A DNA stretch of 64,000 nucleotides from Arenibacter palladensis (GCF_900129275.1 NZ_FQUX01000004.1:248001-312000), one strand, 5' to 3'; positions 35,596 to 46,440 are shown, counted from the stretch's first letter. The notes: a model not told the origin generated them from the letters alone. Program-made: numbers and translations.

Positions 35596-37137
35596 ATGAA
35601 GATTTTTAATGCCAAACAGATATACGAAGCTGATAAATTCACAATAGATAAGCAACAAATCACCAGTGAGCAGCTTATGGAAAGGGCTGCAATTCAGATT
35701 TTTAATTGGATGCATTCCCGAATGCAGGGTGCCCAGGCAAAAATTCTTTTGTTTTGCGGTATCGGCAACAATGGTGGGGATGGGCTGGTCCTTGCAAGGC
35801 ATTTGAAGGATCACGATTACAATATCGAGGTTTTTGTTGTTAACTATAGCGAGCACAGGTCCAAGGATTTTTTAATAAACCTGGATAGACTAAAGGATAA
35901 AGGCGTCTGGCCCAATTTTCTAAATGAAGAATCGGAATTACCTGTTATTGGAAGAGATGATATTATTGTTGATGCTATTTTTGGGATAGGATTGAACAGG
36001 GTTCCTGATACTTGGGTGGTAAGGCTCATGCAGCACCTGAACAACTCCAATGCTTTTATTCTCTCAATAGATATGCCTTCCGGACTTTTTATGGAGGGCG
36101 GCCTCCCTAATACCGAAGCTGTAATAAAAGCAAATTACGTGCTTACTTTTCAAGTGCCTAAACTTGTTTTTTTCCTTCCGGAAACAGGTAAATATATGGA
36201 TCATTGGGAGATTCTTGATATTGGTTTGGACCAGGAGTTTTTGTTTAAGTTACAGTCGAAATATGAGTTGATAGGTAAGAACGAAGTACTGACCATGTAC
36301 CTTCCTAGAAAGAAATATTCCTATAAGGGCAGTTATGGCCATTCTTTGATTGTTGGCGGAAGTTACGGTAAGATCGGGGCAGTGGTTTTGGCAGCAAAAG
36401 GAAGTATGTTGGCCGGAAGCGGATTGGTTACCGCTTATGTGCCAAAATGTGGGTATTTGCCATTGCAAACGGCATTGCCCGAGGCCATGGTAATTACGGA
36501 TAATGAAGAATTGGAAATATCAAAAATTGATTTCAGTATGCTCCCTACTGTTATCGGTATTGGGGTTGGCATTGGAACCACGGCAACTACGGTTAAGGCC
36601 TTTTCTGAATTTCTGAAGGGGAATAAACTGCCTTTGGTGATAGATGCTGACGGATTAAACATTCTTTCCAAGAATCAGGACTTATTAAAAGAAATGCCTC
36701 CCCAAACCGTTTTAACCCCGCATCCCAAGGAGTTGGAACGTATAATTGGGAACTGGGCAGATGATTTTGACAAGTTGAAAAAAGCAAAAGAGTTCTCTGA
36801 AAAATACGATTGTATTTTAGTGATAAAAGGGGCAAACACCGTTACTATATATAAGGATATGGGTTATGTAAATACCACTGGAAATCCAGGTATGGCCACA
36901 GGTGGAAGCGGTGATGTTCTAACAGGGGTAATCACGGGCTTGATTGCTCAGGGTTATTCTCCATTAAATGCTGCCATATTTGGGGTATACATCCATGGGA
37001 AAGCCGCGGATATAGCGGTGGAAAAATGTGGTTTTCAAGCCTTGATTGCCAGTGGCATATTGGATAATATTGGCCAGGCCTATTTGGATCTTTTTCAGAC
37101 ATCGGAGCCGGACGCGTCTGCCGGTGAAAGAGAATAA
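35596..37137 (+). CDS. nnr: Bifunctional ADP-dependent NAD(P)H-hydrate dehydratase / NAD(P)H-hydrate epimerase
   Basis: 513 aa from ATG 35596 (MKIFNAKQIYEADKFT); the longer reading from 35542 overlaps the thr promoter and is unlikely. N-terminal YjeF_N epimerase domain (about 1-210, GIGNNGGDGLVLARHL) and C-terminal ribokinase-like dehydratase domain (about 225-505, VGGSYGKIGAVVLAAKGSMLAGSGLVT and NTTGNPGMATGGSGDVLTGVI). Together they repair damaged NADHX and NADPHX. Divergent from the thr operon. Confidence 0.95.
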   Translation: MKIFNAKQIYEADKFTIDKQQITSEQLMERAAIQIFNWMHSRMQGAQAKILLFCGIGNNGGDGLVLARHLKDHDYNIEVFVVNYSEHRSKDFLINLDRLKDKGVWPNFLNEESELPVIGRDDIIVDAIFGIGLNRVPDTWVVRLMQHLNNSNAFILSIDMPSGLFMEGGLPNTEAVIKANYVLTFQVPKLVFFLPETGKYMDHWEILDIGLDQEFLFKLQSKYELIGKNEVLTMYLPRKKYSYKGSYGHSLIVGGSYGKIGAVVLAAKGSMLAGSGLVTAYVPKCGYLPLQTALPEAMVITDNEELEISKIDFSMLPTVIGIGVGIGTTATTVKAFSEFLKGNKLPLVIDADGLNILSKNQDLLKEMPPQTVLTPHPKELERIIGNWADDFDKLKKAKEFSEKYDCILVIKGANTVTIYKDMGYVNTTGNPGMATGGSGDVLTGVITGLIAQGYSPLNAAIFGVYIHGKAADIAVEKCGFQALIASGILDNIGQAYLDLFQTSEPDASAGERE

Positions 37138-37173
37138 CGGTGTGTCATTGCCAAGTACTATAATGACATACCG

Positions 37174-37584
37174 TTATTCTGCGTTGGATGTTCTTACGCG
37201 TCTTCTAACCCACATCAGGGCATTGTCCTGATCAATAAAGAATTTCATGGGTTTCTTATAAAACAGTCTCTCTATATTAAAGTTGTGCATGTCTATTTCC
37301 TTAATTGAAACTACTGCAAATGCCTTAATATTCTCTATTTCCCTAATTTGATTGTAAACCATTGGATCAATGGCATAGGAATTCTTTCTTAAACTTATAT
37401 AGCCAAAGTTTTTATTTCTGAAATGTATTTCCATAATGCCTATAATTTGAAATACTCTTTCTTTGGTTATGGTGCTTCCTTCGTCAAAAATAGAAACCAT
37501 GTAATCGTCAAATACCTGTACTTTTCCAATGTCCAGTTGATATTCTCGTACGATAATAGTCTTCTTGGGTCGTCCGACTTTCAT
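37174..37584 (-). CDS. Conserved-looking protein of unknown function
   Basis: 136 aa, soluble, no signal peptide. It starts with MKVGRPKKTI, a short AT-hook-like basic stretch, then alternating strands and helices (KVQVFDDYMVSIFDEG, YISLRKNSYAIDPMVYNQIREIENIKAFAVVS), a pattern reminiscent of SpoIIAA/STAS-like proteins. It ends RRRVRTSNAE. I do not recognise the family with confidence. It lies between nnr (convergent) and the terminator of clpC. Confidence 0.6.
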   Translation of the reverse strand: MKVGRPKKTIIVREYQLDIGKVQVFDDYMVSIFDEGSTITKERVFQIIGIMEIHFRNKNFGYISLRKNSYAIDPMVYNQIREIENIKAFAVVSIKEIDMHNFNIERLFYKKPMKFFIDQDNALMWVRRRVRTSNAE

Positions 37585-37733
37585 TCTCCGTATTTTATAT
37601 AGTGTGTCTGCAGCGAATGTAGAATTAAGTACAACTATTATGAAAATTATTAGATTAAAGACACTTTAATCGTTTATGTGGAGTAGAAATGGGGTCTCTG
37701 TGTTTTATTTCTTACAAAGCTTGGGGAATAAAT

Positions 37734-37767
37734 AAAAAAAGGAGTAGCATTTTGCTACTCCTTTTTT
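37734..37767. terminator. Intrinsic terminator after clpC
   Basis: GGAGTAGCA pairs with TGCTACTCC around a TTT loop, flanked by A7 and T6, so it can act in both directions. It lies 23 nt after the clpC stop on the minus strand. Confidence 0.9.
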
Positions 37768-37789
37768 GTGTTGATTATAGATGTCCAAT

Positions 37790-40342
37790 TTAGGTTTTGG
37801 ACGACTTTTCTGCTTTTTTGATCTTAATGGTGAGCTCTTCCTTGGCCTCATCAAGATCCATATGAATAGTATCGCCTTCCTCCAATTTGGAATTTACGAT
37901 TTCTTCGGCCAGCGCATCTTCAATATATTTTTGAATAGCTCTCTTTAGTGGCCTAGCGCCGTATTGTTTGTCAAAGCCTTTTTCGGCAATATAATCCTTG
38001 GCCTTATCGGTTAACTGCAAATCATACCCAATATCCTTGATCCTGAGGTATAATTTCTTCAACTCAATATCGATAATCCTGTGGATATCCTCTCGTTCCA
38101 GGGCGTTAAATACAACTACGTCGTCTATTCTGTTCAAGAATTCCGGTGCAAAGGCTTTCTTCAAGGCGTTTTCGATGACACTTTTTTGATGTGTGTCCGC
38201 TTGGGCCTTTTTTGCGGAAGTTCCAAAACCAACCCCTTGGCCAAAATCCTTTAGCTGTCTTGCTCCAATGTTGGAGGTCATTATGATGATCGTATTTCTA
38301 AAATCGATCTTTCTACCAAGACTATCCGTTAAATAACCATCATCCAGCACTTGTAGAAGCATGTTGAATACATCTGGGTGTGCTTTTTCAATTTCATCCA
38401 ATAGAATAACGGAATAGGGCTTACGGCGAACCTTTTCGGTTAACTGTCCACCTTCTTCATACCCAACATATCCCGGAGGTGCACCTACAAGTCTTGATAT
38501 GGCAAATTTCTCCATATATTCACTCATGTCCACTCTGATCAAGGCGTCCTCGGAATCGAATAACTCCTTGGCCAGTATTTTGGCAAGTTGTGTTTTACCT
38601 ACCCCTGTTTGCCCTAAAAAGATAAAGGAACCAATAGGTTTGTTGGGGTCTTTAAGACCTGCCCGGTTACGTTGGATCGCTTTGGCAACCTTGGCAACGG
38701 CTTCGTCCTGACCAATTACATTGCTCTTGATAAGTTTTGGCAATTCGGCCAATTTATTGCTTTCTGTTTGTGCAATCCTGTTTACGGGAATACCGCTCAT
38801 CATGGAAACCACGTCAGCAACATTGTCCTCGGTAACGGTTTCTTTGTGGAGCTTACTGTCTTCCTCCCATCGTTCTTGGGCAATGGCCAAATCTTTTTCG
38901 ATGCGTTTTTCATCATCCCTTAGTTTGGCGGCTTCCTCGTATTTCTGTTTTTTTACAACCGTATTTTTTAGTTCACGAACGTCTTCCAACTGTTTTTCCA
39001 GTTCCAAAATTTGTTTGGGTACATCCATGTTAACAATATGCACACGGGAACCTGCCTCGTCCAGGGCATCAATGGCCTTGTCCGGTAGATATCTATCCGT
39101 CATGTACCTATTGGTAAGTTTTACACAGGCAAGTATGGCCTCATCGGTGTAAATTACGTTGTGGTGATCTTCGTACTTACCTTTGATATTCTTTAGAATC
39201 TCAATGGTCTCGGTTACGGAAGTAGGCTCTACAATTACTTTTTGAAAACGCCTTTCCAGAGCACCATCTTTTTCTATGTATTGTCTGTACTCGTCCAAGG
39301 TAGTTGCTCCAATACATTGAATTTCACCTCTGGCAAGGGCCGGTTTAAACATATTGGAAGCATCCAAACTGCCTGTGGCGCCACCGGCACCAACAATAGT
39401 ATGGATCTCATCGATGAACAGGATTACATCATCATTTTTTTCCAGTTCGTTCATGACCGCCTTCATTCGCTCTTCAAATTGGCCGCGGTATTTGGTACCG
39501 GCGACTAGAGAAGCCAAATCCAGGGTCACTACCCTTTTATTGTAAAGGATTCTGGAAACTTTTTTGTTGATTATCCTAAGGGCAAGTCCTTCGGCAATGG
39601 CACTTTTACCAACACCAGGCTCTCCTATTAGCAGAGGATTGTTCTTTTTTCTTCTGCTTAAAATTTGGGAAACCCTTTCAATTTCCTTTTCACGGCCCAC
39701 AACGGGGTCCAATTTGTTCTCCTCTGCCATTTTGGTCAGGTCGCGACCAAAATTGTCCAATACAGGGGTTTTAGATTTTTTGCTACCTTTTTGCCCACTA
39801 CCGGAAGTGCCAAAAGTGCCTTCTTTTTCTTCATTGGGCTCATCGGAATCGCTAGGAAAGGATTCCGAGGTAGGAGAATCTATATAATCGTCATCACTTG
39901 TTATCATTGATTTAAACTGGTCTTTTACTCCATCATAGTCCACTTTTAGCTTATGCAGTAATTTTGTGGTAGGGTCGTTTTCATTACGCAAAATACATAG
40001 TAATAAATGAGCCGTATTGATAGATGAGCTTTGAAATAATTTAGCTTCTAAAAATGTTGTTTTCAGTGCACGCTCCGCCTGTCTGGTCAGATGCAGGTTC
40101 TTTTTGTCCTTTTGTGCAGCGCCAGCATTCGGATTGGCGGGACTTAATATCTCCACTTTTCTTCTCAAGTGATCCAAGTCCACGTCCAATGCGTCTAAAA
40201 TGCTTATTGCTTTTCCATTACCGTCTCGCAGTAATCCCAGCATTAAATGCTCGGTTCCAATGAAGTCGTGGCCTAATCTTAAGGCCTCTTCCTTACTGTA
40301 AGCAATAACATCTTTTACTCTAGGGGAAAAATTGTCGTCCAT
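37790..40342 (-). CDS. clpC: ATP-dependent Clp protease ATP-binding subunit ClpC
   Basis: 850 aa from ATG 40342 (MDDNFSPRVKDVIAYSKEEA); a TTG five codons earlier is less likely. AAA+ unfoldase that feeds ClpP. Domains: twin Clp_N repeats (about 1-145), first AAA+ (Walker A GEPGVGKSA, about 240), UVR-like coiled middle domain (about 435-490, KQKYEEAAKLRDDEKR), second AAA+ (GQTGVGKTQ, about 575) and C-terminal D2-small domain. The VGFGTS stretch (about 715) corresponds to the ClpP-docking loop. Divergent from gyrA. Confidence 0.96.
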   Translation of the reverse strand: MDDNFSPRVKDVIAYSKEEALRLGHDFIGTEHLMLGLLRDGNGKAISILDALDVDLDHLRRKVEILSPANPNAGAAQKDKKNLHLTRQAERALKTTFLEAKLFQSSSINTAHLLLCILRNENDPTTKLLHKLKVDYDGVKDQFKSMITSDDDYIDSPTSESFPSDSDEPNEEKEGTFGTSGSGQKGSKKSKTPVLDNFGRDLTKMAEENKLDPVVGREKEIERVSQILSRRKKNNPLLIGEPGVGKSAIAEGLALRIINKKVSRILYNKRVVTLDLASLVAGTKYRGQFEERMKAVMNELEKNDDVILFIDEIHTIVGAGGATGSLDASNMFKPALARGEIQCIGATTLDEYRQYIEKDGALERRFQKVIVEPTSVTETIEILKNIKGKYEDHHNVIYTDEAILACVKLTNRYMTDRYLPDKAIDALDEAGSRVHIVNMDVPKQILELEKQLEDVRELKNTVVKKQKYEEAAKLRDDEKRIEKDLAIAQERWEEDSKLHKETVTEDNVADVVSMMSGIPVNRIAQTESNKLAELPKLIKSNVIGQDEAVAKVAKAIQRNRAGLKDPNKPIGSFIFLGQTGVGKTQLAKILAKELFDSEDALIRVDMSEYMEKFAISRLVGAPPGYVGYEEGGQLTEKVRRKPYSVILLDEIEKAHPDVFNMLLQVLDDGYLTDSLGRKIDFRNTIIIMTSNIGARQLKDFGQGVGFGTSAKKAQADTHQKSVIENALKKAFAPEFLNRIDDVVVFNALEREDIHRIIDIELKKLYLRIKDIGYDLQLTDKAKDYIAEKGFDKQYGARPLKRAIQKYIEDALAEEIVNSKLEEGDTIHMDLDEAKEELTIKIKKAEKSSKT

Positions 40343-40599
40343 AAAATATCCTTTCAACTTTAAAAATAGTAAATCTATATCAATCTATGGCAAATACTAT
40401 ACCTAATATTCGTTAAACGTGTTCGATTTGCCGAAATAAGCCATTATTTGCGAAAAAATTAACAATCAAATCGTTATCCGTAGCTCATATTTGAAGTGTT
40501 AATAAATTCTTCACAAAAGTATGTCTTAAGTACTTGTATAGTATCGATTTTACGTATATTGTCCTGCTTTTTTAACTAAAAATAAATAGAAGATTTTAA

Positions 40600-43131
40600 A
40601 TGGCAGAAGGAGAAAAATTAATTCCGATTAACATTGAAGATGAAATGAAATCTGCCTACATTGATTATTCAATGTCGGTCATTGTGTCACGTGCCCTGCC
40701 AGATGTTAGGGATGGTTTAAAGCCAGTGCATAGAAGGGTTTTGTTCGGAATGCATGAGTTAGGTGTTAGATCTAATAGTGCCCATAAGAAATCCGCGCGT
40801 ATAGTCGGGGAAGTATTAGGTAAGTATCATCCACACGGAGATACTTCTGTTTATGATTCCATGGTCCGTATGGCCCAGGAATGGAGTTTAAGGTATATGC
40901 TGGTCGATGGCCAGGGAAACTTTGGTTCCGTTGATGGTGACAGTCCTGCAGCGATGCGTTATACGGAGGCCCGTATGCGTAAAATTGCAGATGATATGTT
41001 GGCCGATATAGATAAGGATACTGTAGATCATCAGCTCAATTTTGATGATTCCTTGCAGGAGCCAACCGTACTGCCTACCAGGATACCTAATTTATTGATC
41101 AATGGGGCTTCCGGTATTGCGGTAGGTATGGCAACGAATATGCCGCCACATAACCTTTCTGAAGTAGTGGACGGTACCGTAGCCTATATTGACAATAACG
41201 ATATTGAAATCGATGAGCTTATTACCCATATCAAGGCTCCTGATTTTCCAACAGGTGGTATAATCTATGGTTATGACGGGGTTAAGGAGGCTTTCCATAC
41301 CGGACGTGGTCGTGTGGTAATGAGGGCAAAAGCCAGTTTTGAAGAGGTTCAGGGACGGGAGAGTATCGTTGTGACTGAAATTCCATATCAGATCAATAAG
41401 GCGGACATGATCAAGAAGACTGCCGATTTGATCAATGAGAAAAAGATAGATGGTATTTCTACCATTAGGGATGAGTCCGATAGGAACGGTATGCGTATCG
41501 TATATATCCTGAAAAGGGACGCTATTCCAAATATCGTCCTAAATACATTGTATAAATACACTTCGTTACAGTCTTCGTTTAGTGTCAATAATATAGCCTT
41601 GGTAAAAGGAAGGCCACAATTGTTGAACGTTAAGGAGATGATCCACTATTTTGTGGAGCACCGTCATGAAGTGGTTGTAAGGCGTACGGAGTTTGAGCTT
41701 AAGAAAGCCGAAGACAGGGCGCACATCCTAGAAGGACTTATAATAGCTTCGGATAATATAGACGAGGTAATTGCGATCATAAGAGCTTCTTCCAATGCAG
41801 ATGAGGCAAGGGAAAAGCTTATGGAGCGCTTTAAACTTAGTGAAATTCAAGCCAAGGCCATTGTTGAAATGCGTTTACGCCAATTGACAGGTCTGGAGCA
41901 GGATAAATTAAGGTCGGAATACGAGGAAATAATCTTGACCATTGCCGATTTAAAGGATATCCTGGCCAAGAAAGAGCGAAGGATGCAGATCATTAAGGAT
42001 GAGTTACTGGAGGTTAAGGACAAATACGGTGATAACCGGCGTTCCGAAATAAATTTTGCCGGTGGAGACCTAAGTATGGAGGATATGATTCCGGATGAGC
42101 AGGTGGTAATTACCATTTCCCATGCCGGTTATATCAAAAGAACACCACTTACCGAATATAAGACCCAAAACAGGGGAGGTGTGGGTCAAAAAGCATCTTC
42201 CACCAGAAATGAAGATTTCTTGGAACATCTATTCGTGGGTACCAACCACCAATATATGTTGTTCTTTACCCAGAAGGGTAAATGTTTCTGGATGCGTGTC
42301 TATGAAATTCCAGAGGGAACCAAAACTTCCAAAGGACGTGCTATCCAAAACTTGATCAATATTGAGAATGATGATATGGTGAAAGCCTTCATCTGTACCC
42401 AGGATCTAAAGGATGAGGAATATGTAAACAGCCATTATGTTATTATGGCCACTAAAAAGGGTATCGTTAAAAAGACCTCATTGGAGCAATACTCAAGACC
42501 AAGACAGAATGGTATCAATGCGATTAGTGTTCGTGAGGACGATGAACTTTTGGAAGCTAAACTTACCACTGGTTCAAGTCAGATATTCCTAGGTTTAAAA
42601 TCTGGTAAGGCCATTAGGTTCGAAGAGGTGAAGACTAGACCAATGGGTAGAAATGCCTCCGGTGTTCGCGGCATTACTTTGGCGCATGATAAGGATGAGG
42701 TAATCGGTATGGTGGCCGTACATAATTTTGAAGAGGAAATATTGGTGGTCTCCGAGAATGGATATGGTAAACGTTCCAGTATTGAAGACTATAGAATTAC
42801 CAATAGAGGAGGTAAAGGGGTGAAGACCATTTCCATTACCGACAAAACTGGTGGATTGGTAGCCATTAAAAATGTTTCGGACTCTGATGACTTAATGATA
42901 ATCAATAAATCCGGTATTGCAATTAGGATGAGTGTTGAGGATTTAAGGGTAATGGGTAGGGCAACTCAGGGTGTTCGACTCATTAATATTAAAGGCAACG
43001 ATTCTATTGCCGCAGTGGCCAAAGTGATGAAGGACGAGGATGAATTGGATGATATTAAAACCTTGGAGGTAGATGCCAAAGAAGAAGATGGCACGGCTCT
43101 TGATAATGATAGTGCGGAAACCAAAGAATAA
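40600..43131 (+). CDS. gyrA: DNA gyrase subunit A
   Basis: 843 aa. Type II topoisomerase breakage-reunion subunit. The quinolone-determining block reads [10 protein letters not shown], then [24 protein letters not shown] with the catalytic Tyr (about 122). Thr is at the position of E. coli Ser83. The coiled-coil arm (about 365-480) and six-bladed C-terminal DNA-wrapping propeller (about 505-815) are complete, with the GyrA box as TNRGGKG (about 735). Acidic tail. Followed after 33 nt by a TPR protein gene. Confidence 0.97.
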   Translation: MAEGEKLIPINIEDEMKSAYIDYSMSVIVSRALPDVRDGLKPVHRRVLFGMHELGVRSNSAHKKSARIVGEVLGKYHPHGDTSVYDSMVRMAQEWSLRYMLVDGQGNFGSVDGDSPAAMRYTEARMRKIADDMLADIDKDTVDHQLNFDDSLQEPTVLPTRIPNLLINGASGIAVGMATNMPPHNLSEVVDGTVAYIDNNDIEIDELITHIKAPDFPTGGIIYGYDGVKEAFHTGRGRVVMRAKASFEEVQGRESIVVTEIPYQINKADMIKKTADLINEKKIDGISTIRDESDRNGMRIVYILKRDAIPNIVLNTLYKYTSLQSSFSVNNIALVKGRPQLLNVKEMIHYFVEHRHEVVVRRTEFELKKAEDRAHILEGLIIASDNIDEVIAIIRASSNADEAREKLMERFKLSEIQAKAIVEMRLRQLTGLEQDKLRSEYEEIILTIADLKDILAKKERRMQIIKDELLEVKDKYGDNRRSEINFAGGDLSMEDMIPDEQVVITISHAGYIKRTPLTEYKTQNRGGVGQKASSTRNEDFLEHLFVGTNHQYMLFFTQKGKCFWMRVYEIPEGTKTSKGRAIQNLINIENDDMVKAFICTQDLKDEEYVNSHYVIMATKKGIVKKTSLEQYSRPRQNGINAISVREDDELLEAKLTTGSSQIFLGLKSGKAIRFEEVKTRPMGRNASGVRGITLAHDKDEVIGMVAVHNFEEEILVVSENGYGKRSSIEDYRITNRGGKGVKTISITDKTGGLVAIKNVSDSDDLMIINKSGIAIRMSVEDLRVMGRATQGVRLINIKGNDSIAAVAKVMKDEDELDDIKTLEVDAKEEDGTALDNDSAETKE

Positions 43132-43164
43132 CATTTAAACACTAATAAGTAAATTTAATTTGAA

Positions 43165-44427
43165 ATGAAAACAAATATTTTAATACTCTCGGCTATGTTC
43201 TTTTCGGTGGTCGGAATTGCTCAAAAGGATGAGATAAAAACGGCTGATAAGGCGTTAAAGTCGGGCGATGCCATGGCTGCTAAAACAGCATTGGACGGTG
43301 CGTCTTCACTAATTGCTAGTGCGGATGAAAAAATGCAGGCCCAATATTACTTTTTAAGGGGAAGTGCTTATGCCGAATTGGCTAAAAAAGGTACTGCCGG
43401 TGCTTTTGATGAAGCTATTTCTTCCTTTAAAAAAGTAAGTGAAGTAGAAGAGAAAAGTGGAAAGTCCAAATACGGACCGGATGCCAAGGAAAGACTTTCT
43501 GGTATGACTGCCGATCTTATCAACTCCGCTGTGGAAGATAACAACAACAAGAAATACGATGAAGCGGCCGATAAACTGTATATGGGTTATCAATTAAGTC
43601 CTCAGGATACTGTTTACCTTTATTACGCAGCCAGTAGTGCTGTAAATGGAGGGCATTATGAGAAAGCCCTTAAATTTTACAACGAGTTAAAGGATTTGGG
43701 TTATGATGGAGGCGGAATGGTCTACAAGGCCACCAATGTTTCTACCGGAGAGGTAGAGGAAATGGAGAAAACCCAAAGAGAGCTAATGGTTAAATCCGGA
43801 GCTTACAAAGATCCAGTAGACGAGAAGACACCTTCAAAAACTACAGAGATCGTTAAAAATATTGCTTTGATTTATACTCAATTGGGTCAGGATGATAAAG
43901 CCTTGGATGCCTATAAGGATGCTAGGGCAAAAGATCCAAAGGATGTGAACTTGATTCTGAACGAGGCCAATCTTTACTATAAGATGGGGGATAAGGAGAA
44001 ATTCAAGGCTTTAATGGCAGAAGCTTCCGAGGTTGCTCCGGATAACCCCGATTTGTTCTACAATGTTGGTGTTATCAATATGGAACAAGGAAATATCGAA
44101 GATGCCAGAAAGGCTTATAAGAGAGCTATCGAAATTAACCCAGGCTATGTGAATGCGCAATTGAATCTTTCTACCACCTATGTTAATGAGGGTAATGGCT
44201 TGATAGATGAAATGAATTCGCTTGGGAATTCTAAAAAGGATATCGCAAGATATGATGAATTGAAGGAGAAAAAGGATAGTTTGTTCCGTGATGGGGCCAT
44301 AATCTTGGAAGATGCCTTAAAACTGAACCCGGACAATCAAAGTATTCTTTCCCAATTAAAGAATATTTATGGTGCCTTAGGGGATAATGAAAACTTCTTG
44401 CGCCTTAAAAAGCTTAGTGGGGAGTAA
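43165..44427 (+). CDS. Exported tetratricopeptide-repeat protein
   Basis: 420 aa with a signal peptide (about 1-19, ending GIAQ) and at least six TPR-like helix pairs: residues 25-75, 125-175, 225-265 (ALIYTQLGQDDKALDAYKDARAKDP), 265-300, 300-335 (YNVGVINMEQGNIEDARKAYKRAIEINP) and 375-415. Likely a periplasmic scaffold; specific partner unknown. Co-directional with gyrA and followed by a strong terminator. Confidence 0.85.
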   Translation: MKTNILILSAMFFSVVGIAQKDEIKTADKALKSGDAMAAKTALDGASSLIASADEKMQAQYYFLRGSAYAELAKKGTAGAFDEAISSFKKVSEVEEKSGKSKYGPDAKERLSGMTADLINSAVEDNNNKKYDEAADKLYMGYQLSPQDTVYLYYAASSAVNGGHYEKALKFYNELKDLGYDGGGMVYKATNVSTGEVEEMEKTQRELMVKSGAYKDPVDEKTPSKTTEIVKNIALIYTQLGQDDKALDAYKDARAKDPKDVNLILNEANLYYKMGDKEKFKALMAEASEVAPDNPDLFYNVGVINMEQGNIEDARKAYKRAIEINPGYVNAQLNLSTTYVNEGNGLIDEMNSLGNSKKDIARYDELKEKKDSLFRDGAIILEDALKLNPDNQSILSQLKNIYGALGDNENFLRLKKLSGE

Positions 44428-44448
44428 TACCATATTGCAACAAAATTC

Positions 44449-44482
44449 TAAAAGGGCTATCAAAATTGATAGCCCTTTTTTT
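44449..44482. terminator. Bidirectional intrinsic terminator
   Basis: AAAAGGGCTATC and GATAGCCCTTTT form a long perfect stem with a 6-nt AT loop and flanking A and T runs. It separates the TPR gene from the convergent NlpC/P60-like gene, whose stop codon starts at its edge. Confidence 0.9.
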
Positions 44483-45233
44483 ATATGATTTTTTTGATTA
44501 CCCTTAGTTTATGGGTGTAGGTATTTGTTTCGGTGTTGAAAATTCCAGTATGGTCTATCCGGTCTATTCTTACCTTGCCAAAGGAATGGATAACATAGTT
44601 GTTTTCCATGATTATCCCTACATGATCTATAATACCGTCATTATTGTCGAAAAAGGCCAGATCCCCGGGTTCACTTTCTTCAATAAAACTCAAAGCCTCA
44701 CCTTGGGTAGATTGTTGTTGGGCTCCCCTGAGTAATCGATAACCATTTGTTTTGTAGGCCATTTGGGTAAATCCCGGACCGTCAATTCCAAAAGTGGTTT
44801 TTCCTCCCCATAGGTAAGGTGCGTTTAAATAGAGAAGGGCTTTGTTTAGGACTTGGTCTTTGTCTTGTTTTCCTATTGTAAATGAGCCGTCGAATTTGTG
44901 GTTTAAGGGGCAGTTTTGCGGTATGCTGGAACCTAAAACAATAGGGAGCAGTACGTTGTGTTCTGTTTCTATAAATGAAATTAGTTCGGAAGATACTTTT
45001 GTGGATTCCACACTTTCCATTTCCTTATATAGTTCTTCATCGATAAGGGTAAACTGCTGATTGCTGACCCAGCCTTCAAAATTATCAAAAGCATTGCGGA
45101 TCTTGCTCCATTTTTTTCTTTGGTCCAATACCTTGAAATGTTCCCCGTACAAAAGCTGGGAAACCATTTCGCTGGTGTCGTCTGCAACGGAACGTATTGG
45201 GACAATACTAAGGTGGCAAATACCGTATTGCAT
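44481..45233 (-). CDS. SH3-like plus NlpC/P60-like protein lacking the catalytic cysteine
   Basis: 250 aa, no clear signal peptide. N-terminal SH3b-like region (about 1-65, SIVPIRSVADDTSEMVSQLLYG and FEGWVSN) and C-terminal NlpC/P60 domain (about 115-250). The family motif around the nucleophile, normally GIDCSGF, reads GIDGPGF here (about 154-160; nucleotides about 44779-44799), so the cysteine is replaced by glycine. The catalytic His region GIIDHVGIIMENNYVIHS (about 200-217) is still recognisable. Peptidoglycan endopeptidase activity is therefore doubtful; it may bind cell-wall fragments instead. Confidence 0.82.
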   Translation of the reverse strand: MQYGICHLSIVPIRSVADDTSEMVSQLLYGEHFKVLDQRKKWSKIRNAFDNFEGWVSNQQFTLIDEELYKEMESVESTKVSSELISFIETEHNVLLPIVLGSSIPQNCPLNHKFDGSFTIGKQDKDQVLNKALLYLNAPYLWGGKTTFGIDGPGFTQMAYKTNGYRLLRGAQQQSTQGEALSFIEESEPGDLAFFDNNDGIIDHVGIIMENNYVIHSFGKVRIDRIDHTGIFNTETNTYTHKLRVIKKII

Positions 45234-45255
45234 GGGCTTGCTTTACAAGAACTTA

Positions 45256-46440
45256 TTAATTTCTTTCTATAATTATTGCAGAAGCGCCACCGCCACCATT
45301 ACATATGGCCGCTGCTCCTATTTTTGCTTTATTTTGATCCAGTACGTTGAGTAATGTAATAATGATTCTTGCTCCCGAACAACCCAAGGGGTGACCCAAA
45401 GAAACGGCACCGCCATTCACATTTACATTCTTATCGGTAAGGCCAAGGATTTTCATGTTGGCCAAGCCAACCACGGAAAAGGCTTCGTTAAATTCAAAAT
45501 AATCCACATCTTCCATGTCTATGCCGGCTTTGGTCAGTGCTTTAGGAAGGGCTTTTGCCGGTGCCGTTGTGAACCATTTGGGTTCCTGGGCCGCATCTGC
45601 ATAGCTTTTTATGGTGGCCAAAGGCTTCAACCCTAATTCTTTCGCTTTTTCACTGCTCATTAGTACCAAAGCCGCTGCACCATCATTAATAGTTGAAGCA
45701 TTGGCTGCCGTTACCGTACCATCCTTGGAAAATGCGGGACGCAAACCTGGGATCTTGTCCAGTTTAACATTTTTAAATTCTTCATCTTCGGTTACCAGTA
45801 TGGGTTCGCCTCTTCTTTGTGGAACTTCCACGGGTACAACTTCATTGGCAAATTTTCCACTTGCCCATGCATCTGCAGATCTCTGGTAGGATTGTATAGC
45901 AAATCGATCTTGGTCTTCCCTGCTAAATTTGTATTCAGTGGCGCAGGCGTCCGCACATGTACCCATAGCCTGTTGGTCATAAGCGTCCACAAGCCCATCT
46001 TTTTGCATGCCGTCGATCATTGTGGCAGGACCAAATTTTTGGCCACTCCTTAAATGAATATAATGGGGTATTAGGCTCATATTTTCCATACCCCCGGCAA
46101 CAACGATATGGTTGTCTCCCAAGGCTATGGACTGGGCTGCCATCATTACCGATTTCATTCCCGAGGCACAGACCTTGTTGACTGTGGTACAGGGGACCGT
46201 ATTGGGTATGCCGGCATAAATGGCTGCTTGTCTTGCTGGTGCCTGACCGGTTCCTGCCTGAACAACATTACCCATGAGAACCTCCTCCACTTTGGAAGGG
46301 TCCAATTTAATTTTACGCAATGCACCCTTAATGGCAATAGCGCCAAGTTCAGGTGCCGGAATGGTGGACAATGCTCCCATAAAACTTCCTATGGGTGTTC
46401 TAACTGCGGAAACGATCACAACATCTTTCATCAAGTTCAT
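45256..46440 (-). CDS. Acetyl-CoA C-acyltransferase (thiolase)
   Basis: About 394 aa from ATG 46440 (MNLMKDVVIVSAVRTPIG); ATG 46431 is equally plausible, and the ORF beginning at 46488 is too long. Thiolase with the acylated cysteine in VNKVCASGMKSVMMA (about 84-98), the GGMENMS motif (about 112), NEAFSVVGLANMK (about 345) and the C-terminal GGAVSLGHPLGCSGARI (about 360) and CNGGGGASA (about 385). Likely degradative or acetoacetyl-CoA forming; no operon partner is visible. Confidence 0.94.
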   Translation of the reverse strand: MNLMKDVVIVSAVRTPIGSFMGALSTIPAPELGAIAIKGALRKIKLDPSKVEEVLMGNVVQAGTGQAPARQAAIYAGIPNTVPCTTVNKVCASGMKSVMMAAQSIALGDNHIVVAGGMENMSLIPHYIHLRSGQKFGPATMIDGMQKDGLVDAYDQQAMGTCADACATEYKFSREDQDRFAIQSYQRSADAWASGKFANEVVPVEVPQRRGEPILVTEDEEFKNVKLDKIPGLRPAFSKDGTVTAANASTINDGAAALVLMSSEKAKELGLKPLATIKSYADAAQEPKWFTTAPAKALPKALTKAGIDMEDVDYFEFNEAFSVVGLANMKILGLTDKNVNVNGGAVSLGHPLGCSGARIIITLLNVLDQNKAKIGAAAICNGGGGASAIIIERN

